NCBI RefSeq assembly: GCF_033366695.1
Contig: NZ_JAOBTQ010000001.1
Coordinates: 6,138,001-6,202,000, forward strand
DNA: 64,000 bases
Direction of reading: 5' to 3'
Source of the DNA: Streptomyces sp. SCL15-4
GTDB taxonomy: Bacteria; Actinomycetota; Actinomycetes; Streptomycetales; Streptomycetaceae
The notes under the pieces were generated by a model that was given only the letters and a program-made list of their open reading frames with translations, did no database searches and was not told the origin of the DNA. Both the position numbers and the translations under genes were made by a program. The stretch's first letter is position 1, and each line of letters begins with the position of its first letter. Positions 1-10,324 of this stretch are shown here, one piece after another.

Positions 1-249
1 TCCCGCACGGAGCTGCTGGTGGCCATCATGGGCGGCCTGTTCGTCCTCATCACCATGTCGGTCGTCATCCAGGTCGGCTCCTTCCGGCTCACCGGCAAGC
101 GCGTCTTCCGGATGGCACCGCTCCAGCACCACTTCGAACTCAAGGGCTGGTCCGAGGTCCTGGTGGTGGTCCGCTTCTGGATCATCCAAGGCATCTGTGT
201 GATCGTCGGACTGGGCCTCTTCTACGCGGGATGGGCAGCGGACAAGTGA
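1..249 (+). CDS. mraY: MraY, phospho-MurNAc-pentapeptide transferase (3' end)
   Basis: The window opens inside this gene and shows only its last 82 residues. MraY moves phospho-MurNAc-pentapeptide from UDP onto undecaprenyl phosphate in the membrane, making lipid I. The visible part has the conserved HHFELKGW block that precedes the last helix, then a final hydrophobic segment ending in a short polar tail. The murD start overlaps its end, so the two genes are probably co-translated. Identification rests on the C-terminal motif and on murD, ftsW and murG following directly; the 5' end lies outside the window. Confidence 0.95.
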   Translation, partial: SRTELLVAIMGGLFVLITMSVVIQVGSFRLTGKRVFRMAPLQHHFELKGWSEVLVVVRFWIIQGICVIVGLGLFYAGWAADK

Positions 250-1667
250 CCTCCACCTCGGGGCCCTTCGACTTCCAGGGCAAGCACGTCACCGTCGCCG
301 GGCTCGGTGTCTCCGGCGTCCCGGCGGCGAAGGCGCTGCACGCGCGCGGAGCCGTCGTCACGGTCGTCAACGACGGCGACGACGCCCGCGCGCGGGAACA
401 GGCCGCGGAGCTGGAGGCGCTCGGCATCACCGTGCGCCTCGGCGACGGCGCCCTGCTGCCCGAGGGCACCGAGCTGATCGTCACCGCGCCCGGCTGGCAG
501 CCCGGCAAGCCGCTGTTCCTCGCCGCCGAGAAGGCCGGTGTGCCGGTCTGGGGCGACGTGGAGCTGGCCTGGCGGCTGCGCGGCCCCGACGCGGCCCCCT
601 GGCTCGCCGTCACGGGCACCAACGGCAAGACCACCACCGTGCAGATGCTCGCCTCCATCCTCAAGGCGGCGGGCCTGCGCACGGCCGCCGTCGGCAACAT
701 CGGCGTCTCCCTGCTGGACGCGGTCCTCGGCGACGAGGAGTACGACGTGCTCGCCGTGGAGCTGTCCAGCTACCAGCTGCACTGGGCGCCCTCGCTGCGC
801 GCCCACTCGGCCGCCGTCCTCAACCTCGCGCCGGACCACCTGGACTGGCACGGCTCCATGGAGGCGTACGCGCGCGACAAGGGCCGCATCTACGAGGGCA
901 ACAAGGTCGCCTGCGTCTACAACGTCGCCGACAAGGCCACCGAGGACCTGGTGCGCGAGGCCGACGTCGAAGAGGGCTGCCGGGCCGTCGGGTTCACCCT
1001 CGGCACCCCGGGACCGTCCCAACTCGGCGTCGTGGACGGCATCCTGGTCGACCGCGCCTTCGTCGAGAACCGGCAGAAGAACGCGCAGGAGCTGGCCGAG
1101 GTCTCCGACATCCACCCGCCGGCCCCGCACAACATCGCCAACGCCCTTGCGGCGGCGGCCCTCGCACGCGCCTTCGGCGTGCCCGCCGGCGCCGTACGGG
1201 ACGGTCTGCGGGCCTTCCGCCCGGACGCCCACCGCATCGCGCACGTGGCCGACATCGACGGGGTCGCGTACGTGGACGACTCCAAGGCCACCAACACCCA
1301 TGCCGCCGAAGCCTCGTTGGCGGCATATGAACCGATCGTATGGATTGCGGGCGGACTGGCGAAGGGCGCCACCTTCGACGAACTGGTCGCCAAGTCGGCG
1401 AAACGGCTGCGCGGCGCCGTCCTGATCGGCGCCGACCGGGCCCTGATCCGCGACGCCCTCGCGCGACACGCGCCGGAAGTACCCGTGGTCGACCTCGACC
1501 GGACCGACACTGGGGCGATGCTCCAGGCGGTGACGGAGGCGAAGCGGCTGGCTCGGCCCGGCGACACGGTGCTGCTGGCCCCGGCCTGCGCCTCCATGGA
1601 CATGTTCACCAACTACAACCAGCGCGGCGACGCGTTCGCGGCGGCGGTCCGCGAACTCGGCGCCTGA
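231..1667 (+). CDS. murD: UDP-N-acetylmuramoylalanine--D-glutamate ligase
   Basis: MurD adds D-glutamate to UDP-MurNAc-L-Ala in the cytoplasm, using ATP. The 478-residue product has the expected length. It has an N-terminal Rossmann-like region starting [10 protein letters not shown] near residue 21, the Mur-ligase ATP loop TGTNGKTTT at about 128-136, and a C-terminal domain with [10 protein letters not shown] near residue 351. Two in-frame starts are possible: ATG at 231 inside mraY, or GTG at 246, whose GTGA overlaps the mraY stop. The second fits translational coupling well. It sits in the division cluster between mraY and ftsW. Confidence 0.96.
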   Translation: MGSGQVTSTSGPFDFQGKHVTVAGLGVSGVPAAKALHARGAVVTVVNDGDDARAREQAAELEALGITVRLGDGALLPEGTELIVTAPGWQPGKPLFLAAEKAGVPVWGDVELAWRLRGPDAAPWLAVTGTNGKTTTVQMLASILKAAGLRTAAVGNIGVSLLDAVLGDEEYDVLAVELSSYQLHWAPSLRAHSAAVLNLAPDHLDWHGSMEAYARDKGRIYEGNKVACVYNVADKATEDLVREADVEEGCRAVGFTLGTPGPSQLGVVDGILVDRAFVENRQKNAQELAEVSDIHPPAPHNIANALAAAALARAFGVPAGAVRDGLRAFRPDAHRIAHVADIDGVAYVDDSKATNTHAAEASLAAYEPIVWIAGGLAKGATFDELVAKSAKRLRGAVLIGADRALIRDALARHAPEVPVVDLDRTDTGAMLQAVTEAKRLARPGDTVLLAPACASMDMFTNYNQRGDAFAAAVRELGA

Positions 1668-1735
1668 ACCCGGCCGCCTGCCGGGCGGATCTTGGGAGGG
1701 ACGCGTGGGACGGTCGACGTTCAGCGGAGGCACCG

Positions 1736-3097
1736 ATGCCCGGTAGCCGCACCGGCCGGCCGCCCGTACAGCGGGCGTCCCGCCGTCCCGCCTCCCCCCG
1801 TATCCCGCGCGAGAACCCCGTACAGCGGTTCTACACCCGCGCGCGCAAGGCCTGGGACCGGCCGCTGACCGCCTACTACCTGATCCTCGGCGGCAGCGTG
1901 CTGATCACCGTGCTGGGCCTGGTGATGGTCTACTCGGCCTCCCAGATCACCGCGCTCCAGCTGTCGCTGCCCGGGTCCTACTTCTTCCGCAAGCAGTTCC
2001 TGGCCGCGCTCATCGGCGGCGCACTGCTGTTCGCCGCCTCCCGCATGCCGGTGAAACTGCACCGCGCGCTGGCCTACCCGATCCTCGCCGCCGCCGTCTT
2101 CCTGATGGCCCTGGTGCAGGTGCCCGGGATAGGGATGTCGGTCAACGGCAACCAGAACTGGATCTCCCTCGGCGGCTCCTTCCAGATCCAGCCCAGCGAG
2201 TTCGGCAAGCTCGCCCTGGTGCTGTGGGGCGCGGACCTGATCGCCCGCAAGCAGGAGAGGAGGCTGCTGGCCCAGTGGAAGCACATGCTGGTCCCCCTGG
2301 TCCCGGTCACCTTCCTGCTGCTCGGACTGATCATGCTGGGCGGCGACATGGGCACCGCGATCATCCTCACGGCGATCCTCTTCGGCCTGCTGTGGCTCGC
2401 CGGCGCGCCGACCCGGCTGTTCGCCGGGGTACTGTCGGTGGCCGGACTGATCGGGGTGCTCCTGATCAAGACCAGCCCCAACCGGATGGCCCGGCTCGCC
2501 TGCATCGGCGCCACCGAGCCCAAGAGCGGGGTCGCCGACTGCTGGCAGGCCGTGCACGGGATCTACGCGCTCGCCTCCGGCGGACTCTTCGGCTCCGGAC
2601 TCGGTGCGAGTGTGGAAAAATGGGGCCAACTCCCGGAAGCCCACACGGACTTCATCTTCGCCGTCACCGGTGAGGAACTGGGTCTGGCCGGGACGCTGTC
2701 GGTGCTCGCCCTGTTCGCGGCTCTAGGCTATGCGGGTATCCGCGTGGCCGGACGCACGGAGGACCCCTTCGTGAGGTACGCCGCGGGAGGCGTGACCACC
2801 TGGATCACCGCCCAGGCGGTGATCAACATCGGTGCGGTGCTCGGCCTGCTGCCGATCGCCGGCGTCCCGCTCCCGCTGTTCTCCTACGGAGGGTCCGCCC
2901 TGCTGCCGACCATGTTCGCCATCGGGCTGCTGATCGCCTTCGCGCGCGACGAGCCCGCTGCGCGGGCAGCGCTTGCGATGCGGCAACCCCGCTTTGGTAA
3001 AAAGCGGGCGGGAGGCTCCGGTGCCGAGCGGGGGCCTCGGAGATGGAACACGATGCGACGGCGTGCCTCGGCGGCGCGTTCGTCCGGAGAGCGGTGA
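1736..3097 (+). CDS. ftsW: FtsW, septal SEDS peptidoglycan polymerase
   Basis: FtsW is the SEDS-family glycosyltransferase that polymerises septal peptidoglycan with a class B penicillin-binding protein. The 453-residue product has about ten membrane segments after a basic N-terminal tail of about 40 residues. It shows family blocks such as QPSEFGKLA near residue 150 and the late loop PLPLFSYGGSALLPT. The open frame extends upstream to 1340 inside murD, but the ATG at 1736 has GGAGG at 1726-1730 and gives the usual length. The tail after the last helix is rich in Arg and Gly. In Streptomyces FtsW is needed for sporulation septation rather than vegetative growth (family knowledge). Confidence 0.95.
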   Translation: MPGSRTGRPPVQRASRRPASPRIPRENPVQRFYTRARKAWDRPLTAYYLILGGSVLITVLGLVMVYSASQITALQLSLPGSYFFRKQFLAALIGGALLFAASRMPVKLHRALAYPILAAAVFLMALVQVPGIGMSVNGNQNWISLGGSFQIQPSEFGKLALVLWGADLIARKQERRLLAQWKHMLVPLVPVTFLLLGLIMLGGDMGTAIILTAILFGLLWLAGAPTRLFAGVLSVAGLIGVLLIKTSPNRMARLACIGATEPKSGVADCWQAVHGIYALASGGLFGSGLGASVEKWGQLPEAHTDFIFAVTGEELGLAGTLSVLALFAALGYAGIRVAGRTEDPFVRYAAGGVTTWITAQAVINIGAVLGLLPIAGVPLPLFSYGGSALLPTMFAIGLLIAFARDEPAARAALAMRQPRFGKKRAGGSGAERGPRRWNTMRRRASAARSSGER

Positions 3098-3103
3098 ATT
3101 TCG

Positions 3104-4192
3104 GTGCATGTCGTACTCGCCGGTGGGGGGACCGCCGGCCACATCGAGCCCGCGCTCGCCCTCGCGGACGCCCTGCGCAGGCAGGACCCGACCGTGGGGA
3201 TCACGGCCCTGGGCACGGAGCGCGGCCTGGAGACCCGGCTCGTCCCGGAGCGCGGCTATGAACTGGCACTGATCCCGGCGGTGCCGCTGCCCCGCAAGCC
3301 CACTCCCGAGCTGATCACCGTCCCGGGCCGGCTGCGCGGCACGATCAAGGCCGCGGAGCAGATCCTGGAGCGCACCAAGGCGGACGTCGTGGTCGGCTTC
3401 GGCGGCTATGTCGCGCTGCCCGGCTACCTGGCCGCCAAGCGCCTCGGGGTGCCCATCGTGATCCACGAGGCCAACGCCCGTCCCGGCCTGGCCAACAAGA
3501 TCGGCTCGCGCTACGCGGCCCGGGTCGCCGTCTCCACCCCGGACAGCAAGCTGCGCGACGCCCGCTACATCGGCATCCCGCTGCGCCGCTCCATCGCCAC
3601 GCTGGACCGCGCCGCCGTCCGTCCCGAGGCCCGCCACCGCTTCGGCCTCGACCCCAACCTGCCCACGCTGCTCGTCTCCGGCGGCTCGCAGGGCGCCCGG
3701 CGGCTGAACGAGGTGACGCAGACGGTCGCTCCCTGGCTCCAGCAGGCCGGTATCCAGATCCTGCACGCGGTCGGCCCGAAGAACGAACTGCCGCAGGTGC
3801 AGCAGATGCCGGGAATGCCCCCCTACATCCCGGTAAGTTACCTGGATCGGATGGACCTCGCGTACGCCGCGGCCGACATGATGCTCTGCCGCGCGGGCGC
3901 GATGACCGTGGCCGAACTCTCCGCCGTGGGCCTGCCGGCCGCGTACGTCCCGCTGCCCATCGGCAACGGCGAACAGCGGCTGAACGCCCAGCCGGTGGTG
4001 AAGGCCGGCGGCGGACTCCTCGTCGACGACGCGGAACTGACGCCCGAGTGGGTGCAGCAGCACGTGCTGCCCGTGCTCGCCGACCCGCACCGGCTGTACG
4101 AGATGTCCCGCTCGGCCAGCGAGTTCGGCCGCCGGGACGCCGACGAGCTGCTCGTCGGCATGGTGTACGAGGCGATCGCCTCGCGCCGTTAG
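3104..4192 (+). CDS. murG: MurG, lipid II synthase (UDP-GlcNAc transferase)
   Basis: MurG adds GlcNAc from UDP-GlcNAc to lipid I at the inner membrane face, giving lipid II. The 362-residue product is a GT-B fold enzyme. It begins at GTG 3104 with MHVVLAGGGTAGHIEPALA, the glycine-rich loop near the N terminus, and has the second glycine motif VSGGSQGARRLN near residue 192. The nucleotide-binding block CRAGAMTVAELSAVGLPA follows near residue 265. The start is 6 bp after the ftsW stop. The first glycine loop has GHIEP where many bacteria have GHVFP, as is usual in actinobacteria. Confidence 0.96.
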   Translation: MHVVLAGGGTAGHIEPALALADALRRQDPTVGITALGTERGLETRLVPERGYELALIPAVPLPRKPTPELITVPGRLRGTIKAAEQILERTKADVVVGFGGYVALPGYLAAKRLGVPIVIHEANARPGLANKIGSRYAARVAVSTPDSKLRDARYIGIPLRRSIATLDRAAVRPEARHRFGLDPNLPTLLVSGGSQGARRLNEVTQTVAPWLQQAGIQILHAVGPKNELPQVQQMPGMPPYIPVSYLDRMDLAYAAADMMLCRAGAMTVAELSAVGLPAAYVPLPIGNGEQRLNAQPVVKAGGGLLVDDAELTPEWVQQHVLPVLADPHRLYEMSRSASEFGRRDADELLVGMVYEAIASRR

Positions 4193-4217
4193 GACCGTAT
4201 GACGAAAGGCAGTGACG

Positions 4218-5009
4218 GTGGCCGGACCGACTACCGCCGAGCGCGGAGAACGCCAGCAGGGGTCGTCCGGTCCGCCGCCCGCCCGCGGCCCCGGTCGGCG
4301 CCTTCGTACGATCGTCATCCTGGCCGTGGTCGTCGTGCTGCTCGGGGCCGGTGGTGCCTGGGTGTTGTACGGCTCGCAGTGGCTGCGGGTGCGGCACGTC
4401 TCGGTGTCCGGCACGCTGGTGCTGACCCCGGCACAGGTCCGCGAGGCGGCGGACGCGCCCGTCGGAGCGCCGATGGCGTCCGTCGACACGGACGCCATCG
4501 CGGCCCGGATCCGCCGGAAACTGCCCCGGGTCGACACCGTGGACGTGGTGCGTTCCTGGCCCCGGGGAATCGACCTGAAAGTGAGCGAACGCACTCCGGT
4601 CCTACTGATCCGAAAGGGCCGGAACTTCGTCGAAGTCGACGACGAAGGTGTCCGTTTCGCGACGGTTCCGCAGGCGCCGAAAGGCGTTCCCGGCCTGGAA
4701 TTGTCCGCCTCCCGGAAGGGTCCCGGCGCGGCCAGCCTGCGGCGGTTCGGCACCGGCCGGCTGGTGCGCGCGGCCGTCCGGGTCGCCGGCGACCTGCCCG
4801 CCCCCGTGGCGCGTACCGCCCGGACCGTCCGGGTGCGTTCCTACGACGCCGTCTCGGTCGAGTTGGGCGACGGCCGCACGGTGGCCTGGGGCAGCGACGA
4901 GCACGGCCGCGCGAAGGCACGGGCCCTCACGGCTCTCATGAAAGCAGCTCCGGGCGCACGGTACTTCGACGTCACCGTTCCCACCGCCCCTGCGTCATCA
5001 GGGAGTTGA
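4218..5009 (+). CDS. ftsQ: FtsQ, divisome membrane protein
   Basis: FtsQ links the early and late division proteins. The 263-residue product has a short basic cytoplasmic tail, one membrane helix at about residues 32-54, then a POTRA-type domain starting at VRHVSVSGT and the FtsQ/DivIB domain. GTG 4218 is preferred because AAAGG at 4205-4209 gives 8 bp spacing. The in-frame GTG at 4212 would leave only 2 bp. It follows murG by 25 bp and precedes ftsZ, the standard actinobacterial order; no ftsA is present between them, as expected in this phylum. Confidence 0.92.
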   Translation: MAGPTTAERGERQQGSSGPPPARGPGRRLRTIVILAVVVVLLGAGGAWVLYGSQWLRVRHVSVSGTLVLTPAQVREAADAPVGAPMASVDTDAIAARIRRKLPRVDTVDVVRSWPRGIDLKVSERTPVLLIRKGRNFVEVDDEGVRFATVPQAPKGVPGLELSASRKGPGAASLRRFGTGRLVRAAVRVAGDLPAPVARTARTVRVRSYDAVSVELGDGRTVAWGSDEHGRAKARALTALMKAAPGARYFDVTVPTAPASSGS

Positions 5010-5288
5010 CGCACATCAGCCCAGGCCAGCCCCCTGGTTGGGCACCGCTACGGCTGATCACATAGGGTGAAAAGAAAAACGGGAGGTTCGGCGTGTTCGT
5101 TGAACGGGCGCCACTTGTCGACTTAGTGTCCTGTTCGGAAGACTCCAGGGAACAGACACACTGGTAACCCTAAACTTCAGGGTTAGGGTTCGGGTCGGCG
5201 CTACGGACCGTCCCATTCGGCATCCGTCGTCCCGGCGCGGGGCACCGCCCGGCGGCGACAACGTAATTCGAGGCGAGAGGCCTTCGAC
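5010..5288 (+). promoter_or_regulatory. ftsZ upstream region with inverted repeat
   Basis: This 279 bp gap is long for the cluster and should hold the ftsZ promoters; multiple ftsZ promoters, one developmentally controlled, are known in other Streptomyces. A candidate -10 TAGGGT lies at 5063-5068, with TTGGGC at 5038-5043 as a weak -35. A perfect 8 bp inverted repeat, AACCCTAA at 5166-5173 and TTAGGGTT at 5183-5190 with a 9-nt loop, lies about 100 bp before the start. AGAGG at 5276-5280 is the probable ribosome site. Promoter positions are inferred. Confidence 0.55.
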
Positions 5289-6497
5289 GTGGCAGCACCG
5301 CAGAACTACCTCGCAGTCATCAAGGTCATCGGTGTCGGCGGCGGTGGTGTCAATGCCATCAACCGGATGATCGAGGTCGGTCTCAAGGGCGTCGAGTTCA
5401 TCGCCATCAACACCGACGCACAGGCGCTGTTGATGAGCGACGCCGACGTCAAGCTCGACGTCGGCCGCGAACTCACCCGCGGACTCGGCGCCGGAGCCAA
5501 CCCGGCCGTCGGCCGCAAGGCCGCCGAGGACCACCGCGAGGAGATCGAGGAGGTCCTCAAGGGGGCCGACATGGTCTTCGTGACGGCCGGTGAAGGCGGC
5601 GGCACCGGCACCGGCGGCGCGCCCGTCGTGGCCAACATCGCGCGCTCGCTCGGCGCCCTCACCATCGGCGTGGTCACGCGCCCGTTCACCTTCGAGGGAC
5701 GGCGCCGCGCGAACCAGGCCGAGGACGGCATCGCCGAACTGCGCGAAGAGGTCGACACCCTCATCGTCATCCCGAACGACCGGCTGCTGTCCATCTCGGA
5801 CCGCCAGGTCTCGGTCCTGGACGCCTTCAAGTCCGCGGACCAGGTCCTGCTCTCCGGTGTTCAGGGCATCACCGACCTCATCACCACCCCCGGTCTGATC
5901 AACCTGGACTTCGCCGACGTGAAGTCGGTCATGTCCGAGGCCGGTTCGGCCCTCATGGGCATCGGCTCGGCCCGCGGCGACGACCGCGCGGTGGCCGCCG
6001 CCGAGATGGCGATCTCCTCGCCGCTGCTGGAGGCGTCCATCGACGGCGCCCGGGGCGTGCTGCTCTCCATCTCCGGCGGCTCCGACCTCGGCCTCTTCGA
6101 GATCAACGAGGCCGCTCAGCTGGTCAGCGAGGCCGCCCACCCCGAGGCCAACATCATCTTCGGCGCGGTCATCGACGACGCCCTCGGCGACGAGGTGCGG
6201 GTCACCGTGATCGCGGCCGGCTTCGACGGCGGCCAGCCGCCGGCCCGCCGGGAGAACGTCCTCGGCTCGGCTTCCGGTTCGGCCCCCGCCCGCCGCGAGG
6301 AGCCCGCCCCGGCCCGGCCGAGCGAGCCCAGCCGTCCGTCCTTCGGCTCGCTGGGCAGCGTCAAGCCGAAGGAGGAGCCGGAGCCGGCGCCCGAGCCGGT
6401 GCCGGACATCCCGGTCGCCCCGCCGGTGACCCCGGCGCCCCGGACCTACTCGGACAGCGCGGCCGAGGAGCTGGACGTCCCGGACTTCCTCAAGTGA
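5289..6497 (+). CDS. ftsZ: FtsZ, tubulin-like division GTPase
   Basis: FtsZ polymerises into the ring, or in Streptomyces hyphae the ladders, that set septum sites. The 402-residue product has the N-terminal [13 protein letters not shown] nucleotide loop, the tubulin signature [10 protein letters not shown] near residues 102-111, the [11 protein letters not shown] catalytic T7 block, and a proline- and glutamate-rich linker from about residue 318. It ends in the conserved peptide ELDVPDFLK, which binds partners such as SepF. The GTG start follows a purine-rich ribosome site. The next gene overlaps its stop codon. Confidence 0.99.
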   Translation: MAAPQNYLAVIKVIGVGGGGVNAINRMIEVGLKGVEFIAINTDAQALLMSDADVKLDVGRELTRGLGAGANPAVGRKAAEDHREEIEEVLKGADMVFVTAGEGGGTGTGGAPVVANIARSLGALTIGVVTRPFTFEGRRRANQAEDGIAELREEVDTLIVIPNDRLLSISDRQVSVLDAFKSADQVLLSGVQGITDLITTPGLINLDFADVKSVMSEAGSALMGIGSARGDDRAVAAAEMAISSPLLEASIDGARGVLLSISGGSDLGLFEINEAAQLVSEAAHPEANIIFGAVIDDALGDEVRVTVIAAGFDGGQPPARRENVLGSASGSAPARREEPAPARPSEPSRPSFGSLGSVKPKEEPEPAPEPVPDIPVAPPVTPAPRTYSDSAAEELDVPDFLK

Positions 6498-7222
6498 TAG
6501 GACGGCGCGAGAGCGTGAGCGGCGCGCACTTCGCCTTCACCGACCGGTGGGGCGGGGTGAGCGCCGCTCCGTATGAGGAGCTGAACCTCGGCGGAGCGGT
6601 CGGCGACACGCCCGAGGCGGTGCGCGGCAACCGCGAACTGGCGGCCAAGTCGCTCGGCCTGGACCCGGACGAGGTCGTCTGGATGAACCAGGTGCACGGC
6701 GCCGAAGTCGCCGTGGTGGACGAGCCGTGGGGCGGGAGGCCGGTGCCGGAGGTCGACGCGATCGTCACCGTCCGGCGCGGACTGGCCCTGGCCGTCCTCA
6801 CCGCCGACTGCGTGCCGGTGCTGCTGGCCGACCCCGTCGCCGGGGTCGCCGCCGCGGCGCACGCCGGCCGGCCCGGCATGGTCAAGGGGGTCGTCCCCGC
6901 CGCCGTACGGGCCATGGTCGAACTCGGCGCCGAACCGGGCCGGATCGTCGCCCGCACCGGACCGGCCGTGTGCGGCCGGTGCTACGAGGTGCCGGAGGCG
7001 ATGCGCGCCGAGGTGGCCGCCGTCGAGCCGGCGGCGCACGCCGAGACGAGCTGGGGCACTCCGGCGCTCGATGTGAGCGCCGGAGTGCACGCGCAGCTCG
7101 ACCGGCTCGGGGTGTGCGACCGGGCGCGGACGCCGGTGTGCACGCTGGAGTCGGACGACCACTTCTCATACCGCCGCGACCGCACCACCGGGCGGCTCGC
7201 CGGCTATGTCTGGCTGGACTGA
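6494..7222 (+). CDS. pgeF: YlmD/PgeF, polyphenol oxidase-family (YfiH/DUF152) protein
   Basis: This is the YfiH family, once called multicopper polyphenol oxidase. Members have been shown to act as purine nucleoside phosphorylase/adenosine deaminase and, in E. coli, as the peptidoglycan editing factor PgeF. The 242-residue product keeps the metal-site motifs [21 protein letters not shown] and [12 protein letters not shown], and the late VCGRCYEVP block. GTG 6494 overlaps the ftsZ stop by 4 nt. An in-frame GTG at 6515 is an alternative start. Its role in division is unproved, although the gene is regularly found after ftsZ. Confidence 0.88.
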   Translation: MIGRRESVSGAHFAFTDRWGGVSAAPYEELNLGGAVGDTPEAVRGNRELAAKSLGLDPDEVVWMNQVHGAEVAVVDEPWGGRPVPEVDAIVTVRRGLALAVLTADCVPVLLADPVAGVAAAAHAGRPGMVKGVVPAAVRAMVELGAEPGRIVARTGPAVCGRCYEVPEAMRAEVAAVEPAAHAETSWGTPALDVSAGVHAQLDRLGVCDRARTPVCTLESDDHFSYRRDRTTGRLAGYVWLD

Positions 7223-7228
7223 TAGGAC

Positions 7229-7948
7229 ATGACGGACCGTAGGACCGAACTCGCCGCGAACCTGGCGAAGGTGGAGGAGCGCATCACCGCCGCGTGTGTG
7301 GCGGCGGGGCGCAAGCGGGAGGAGGTGACCCTGATCGTGGTCACCAAGACCCACCCGGCGAGCGATGTGCGCATCCTGTCGGAGCTAGGTGTGCGCCATG
7401 TCGCCGAGAACCGCGACCAGGAGGCGGGCCCGAAGGCCGCCGAGTGTGCGGACCTGTCGCTGAACTGGCACTTTGTCGGTCAGTTGCAGACCAACAAGGT
7501 GCGATCCGTGGTCGGTTACGCCGATGTCGTGCAGTCGGTCGACCGTTCCCGGCTCGTCGACGCGCTGTCGAAGGAGGCGGTGCGGGCGGAGCGCGAGGTG
7601 GGCTGTCTGCTCCAGGTCGCGCTCGACGCCGGGGCGAGCGCCCGCGGCGACCGCGGCGGAGTGGCCCCGGGCGGAATCGAAGAGTTGGCCGACCTCGTCG
7701 CCGACGCGCCCGGGCTGCGGCTCGACGGACTGATGACCGTCGCCCCGCTCACCGGGGAGTACGCGGGACGCGAACAGGCGGCGTTCGAGCGGCTCATGGA
7801 TTTGTCGACCGACCTGCGCCGGGCTCATCCGGCTGCAACCATGGTGTCGGCAGGGATGAGCGCGGACCTCGAACAGGCCGTGGCCGCCGGGGCGACACAT
7901 GTGCGCATTGGCACCGCGGTACTCGGAGTCCGCCCCAGGCTCGGGTAA
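7229..7948 (+). CDS. ylmE: YlmE/YggS, PLP homeostasis protein
   Basis: YggS-family proteins bind pyridoxal phosphate in an alanine-racemase-like barrel and help keep PLP and amino-acid pools in balance; no catalytic reaction is established. The 239-residue product has the PLP lysine in [11 protein letters not shown] near residue 36, [12 protein letters not shown] near residue 80, and the phosphate-binding ending [22 protein letters not shown]. The ATG start is 6 bp after the pgeF stop. It lies between ftsZ and sepF, which is why it carries the ylm name. Confidence 0.93.
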   Translation: MTDRRTELAANLAKVEERITAACVAAGRKREEVTLIVVTKTHPASDVRILSELGVRHVAENRDQEAGPKAAECADLSLNWHFVGQLQTNKVRSVVGYADVVQSVDRSRLVDALSKEAVRAEREVGCLLQVALDAGASARGDRGGVAPGGIEELADLVADAPGLRLDGLMTVAPLTGEYAGREQAAFERLMDLSTDLRRAHPAATMVSAGMSADLEQAVAAGATHVRIGTAVLGVRPRLG

Positions 7949-8076
7949 CGTCGCCAGGAAGTCGGACCACAGCAGAAAATATGGTCAATGCCCGTGAAAT
8001 TGGGCACAACGACCACGTGGATCGCGGGCACTTGGCAGTCGTCAGCCGATCCACCACAGAGCGGAGGACTCAGAGC

Positions 8077-8718
8077 ATGGCCGGCGCGATGCGCAAGATG
8101 GCGGTCTACCTCGGCCTCGTGGAGGACGATGGGTACGACGGCCGTGGATTCGACCCCGACGACGACTTCGAGCCCGAGTTGGACCCCGAGCCCGAGCGGG
8201 ACCATCGACGGCACGAACCGTCACATCAGCCGCATGGTGCGCATTCGCCCCAAAGGGACGAAGAGGTGCGGATCGTGCAGCCCCCCGCGCCTCGCGAACC
8301 GGTTGCCCATTCGACTTCGCTCGCCGCGGAATCCGGACGCCCGGCGCGCATCGCGCCCGTGGCATCCATCACACAAGAACGTCAGTCCCTGGAGAAGAAC
8401 GCGCCGGTGATCATGCCCAAGGTTGTGTCGGAACGAGAGCCTTACCGAATCACCACGCTTCACCCGCGGACCTACAACGAAGCCCGTACCATCGGGGAAC
8501 ACTTCCGTGAGGGCACCCCGGTGATCATGAATCTGACTGAGATGGATGACACAGACGCGAAGCGACTTGTCGACTTTGCGGCCGGTTTGGTGTTTGGTCT
8601 TCACGGCAGCATCGAGCGGGTGACGCAGAAGGTGTTCCTGTTGTCTCCTGCTAACGTCGATGTCACGGCGGAGGACAAGGCCCGCATCGCAGAGGGCGGG
8701 TTCTTCAACCAGAGCTGA
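8077..8718 (+). CDS. sepF: SepF, membrane anchor of FtsZ
   Basis: SepF binds the FtsZ tail and the membrane, replacing FtsA in actinobacteria. The 213-residue product starts [18 protein letters not shown], an amphipathic membrane-binding helix, followed by an acidic low-complexity stretch to about residue 65. The conserved SepF fold runs from about residue 120, with the [11 protein letters not shown] and [16 protein letters not shown] blocks. ATG 8077 has GGAGGA at 8063-8068. The frame is open far upstream through ylmE, but that part is not coding. A 128 bp gap before it, with TATGGT at 7980-7985 as a possible -10, suggests its own promoter. Confidence 0.95.
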   Translation: MAGAMRKMAVYLGLVEDDGYDGRGFDPDDDFEPELDPEPERDHRRHEPSHQPHGAHSPQRDEEVRIVQPPAPREPVAHSTSLAAESGRPARIAPVASITQERQSLEKNAPVIMPKVVSEREPYRITTLHPRTYNEARTIGEHFREGTPVIMNLTEMDDTDAKRLVDFAAGLVFGLHGSIERVTQKVFLLSPANVDVTAEDKARIAEGGFFNQS

Positions 8719-8777
8719 GACGCAACGCAGGACCGAAGCACGGAAAAGCATGGACAGGGGAGAGGGAACCGCAGGGC

Positions 8778-9068
8778 ATGAGCGTGTTCGCGCAGGTGAT
8801 CTACATCGCGCTGATGGTGTTCCTCGTCGTGCTCATCTTCCGGCTCGTCATGGACTACGTCTTCCAGTTCGCCCGCTCGTGGCAACCCGGCAAGGCGATG
8901 GTGGTCGTTCTGGAGGCCACCTACACTGTCACCGATCCACCGCTGAAGCTTCTGCGGCGGTTCATCCCGCCGCTGCGTCTCGGGGGCGTGGCGCTCGACC
9001 TGTCCTTCTTCGTACTGATGATCATCGTCTACATTCTCATCTCCATCGCGCAGGGCTTCGTGAGATGA
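8778..9068 (+). CDS. sepG: SepG/YlmG, YggT-family membrane protein
   Basis: YggT-family protein of 96 residues with two hydrophobic segments, at about residues 2-24 and 72-93, and a middle loop containing ARSWQPGKAMVV. In S. coelicolor the orthologue SepG helps place FtsZ and shape the nucleoid during sporulation (established knowledge). ATG 8778 follows a purine-rich stretch at 8756-8768. It lies between sepF and divIVA as in other Streptomyces. Identification rests on family features and position. Confidence 0.9.
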   Translation: MSVFAQVIYIALMVFLVVLIFRLVMDYVFQFARSWQPGKAMVVVLEATYTVTDPPLKLLRRFIPPLRLGGVALDLSFFVLMIIVYILISIAQGFVR

Positions 9069-9120
9069 GGGTGGACGATCCGGTCTTGCCGACTGCCGAT
9101 GACTACGTTGAGGTGAAGAG

Positions 9121-10278
9121 ATGCCGTTGACCCCCGAGGACGTGCGGAACAAGCAGTTCACGACCGTCCGCCTCCGAGAAGGCTATGACGAGGACGAGGT
9201 CGATGCCTTCCTCGACGAGGTCGAAGCCGAACTGACCCGTCTGCTCCGCGAGAACGAGGACCTGCGCGCCAAGCTGGCCGCCGCGACGCGAGCCGCCGCG
9301 CAGAACCAGCAGAACGCGCGCAAGCCCCCGGAGCAGGAACAGCAGCAGCAACACCCCCAGCAGCAGCAACACCCTCAGCAGCAGGGCATGCGAGGTCCCG
9401 GCCAGCCGGTGCCCGCCGGGATATCGGGCCCGCCGCAGCAGCAGATGGGTGGCCCCATGGGTGGTCCGCCCCAGCTGCCGAGCGGTGCCCCGCAGCTGCC
9501 CGCCGGCCCCGGCGGTCAGGGTGGCCCGCAGGGTCCCGGCCCGATGGGCCAGGGTCCGATGGGTCAGGGCCCGATGGGCGGTCAGCCGCCCATGCAGCAG
9601 CAGATGGGCGGCCCGATGGGCGGTCCCATGGGTGGCCCCATGGGCGGTCCGATGGGCGGCCCCGGTCAGGCTCCCGGCGGCGACAGCGCCGCCCGTGTCC
9701 TCTCGCTGGCCCAGCAGACCGCCGACCAGGCGATCGCCGAGGCACGTTCCGAGGCCAACAAGATCGTCGGCGAGGCCCGCAGCCGCGCCGAGGGTCTGGA
9801 GCGTGACGCCCGTGCCAAGGCCGACGCCCTGGAGCGGGACGCGCAGGAGAAGCACCGCGTCGCCATGGGCTCCCTGGAGTCCGCGCGCGCCACGCTGGAG
9901 CGCAAGGTCGAGGACCTGCGCGGCTTCGAGCGCGAGTACCGCACGCGGCTGAAGTCGTACCTGGAGTCGCAGCTGCGTCAGCTGGAGACCCAGGCCGACG
10001 ACTCGCTGGCGCCGCCGCGCACTCCGGCCGCCGCTTCGCTGCCGCCGTCCCCGGCGCCCTCGATGGCTCCGGCCGGCGCGAGTGCCCCGTCCTACGGCGG
10101 CAACCAGTCGATGGGCGGCTCGCAGGCCCCGTCCGGTCCGTCCTACGGCGGCGGCCAGCAGCAGATGACCCCGGCCATGACGCAGCCCATGGCCCCGGTC
10201 CGCCCGCAGGGACCGTCCTCGATGGGCCAGGCTCCCTCGCCGATGCGCGGGTTCCTGATCGACGAGGACGACAACTGA
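9121..10278 (+). CDS. divIVA: DivIVA, polar growth determinant
   Basis: DivIVA coats the hyphal tip and directs apical wall growth and branching; it is essential in Streptomyces. The 385-residue product has the N-terminal lipid-binding domain (residues 1-50, with [11 protein letters not shown] and the [15 protein letters not shown] coil). A disordered Gln/Pro/Gly/Met insert covers about residues 63-187 and includes tandem MGGP units. A coiled coil follows at about 190-290, then a Pro/Ser/Gln-rich C terminus. The insert between two coiled coils is typical of Streptomyces DivIVA. The gene closes the division cluster and is followed by a strong terminator. Confidence 0.96.
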   Translation: MPLTPEDVRNKQFTTVRLREGYDEDEVDAFLDEVEAELTRLLRENEDLRAKLAAATRAAAQNQQNARKPPEQEQQQQHPQQQQHPQQQGMRGPGQPVPAGISGPPQQQMGGPMGGPPQLPSGAPQLPAGPGGQGGPQGPGPMGQGPMGQGPMGGQPPMQQQMGGPMGGPMGGPMGGPMGGPGQAPGGDSAARVLSLAQQTADQAIAEARSEANKIVGEARSRAEGLERDARAKADALERDAQEKHRVAMGSLESARATLERKVEDLRGFEREYRTRLKSYLESQLRQLETQADDSLAPPRTPAAASLPPSPAPSMAPAGASAPSYGGNQSMGGSQAPSGPSYGGGQQQMTPAMTQPMAPVRPQGPSSMGQAPSPMRGFLIDEDDN

Positions 10279-10324
10279 GCACCGGGCACGGTGTGTAGGA
10301 CGCCTCAGGCGTCGGCAGCATTCA

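Noticed and set aside
5166..5190. True telomeric repeat, suggested by TTAGGGTT
   Set aside because: It is a single inverted repeat inside the division cluster; Streptomyces telomeres do not use this repeat.
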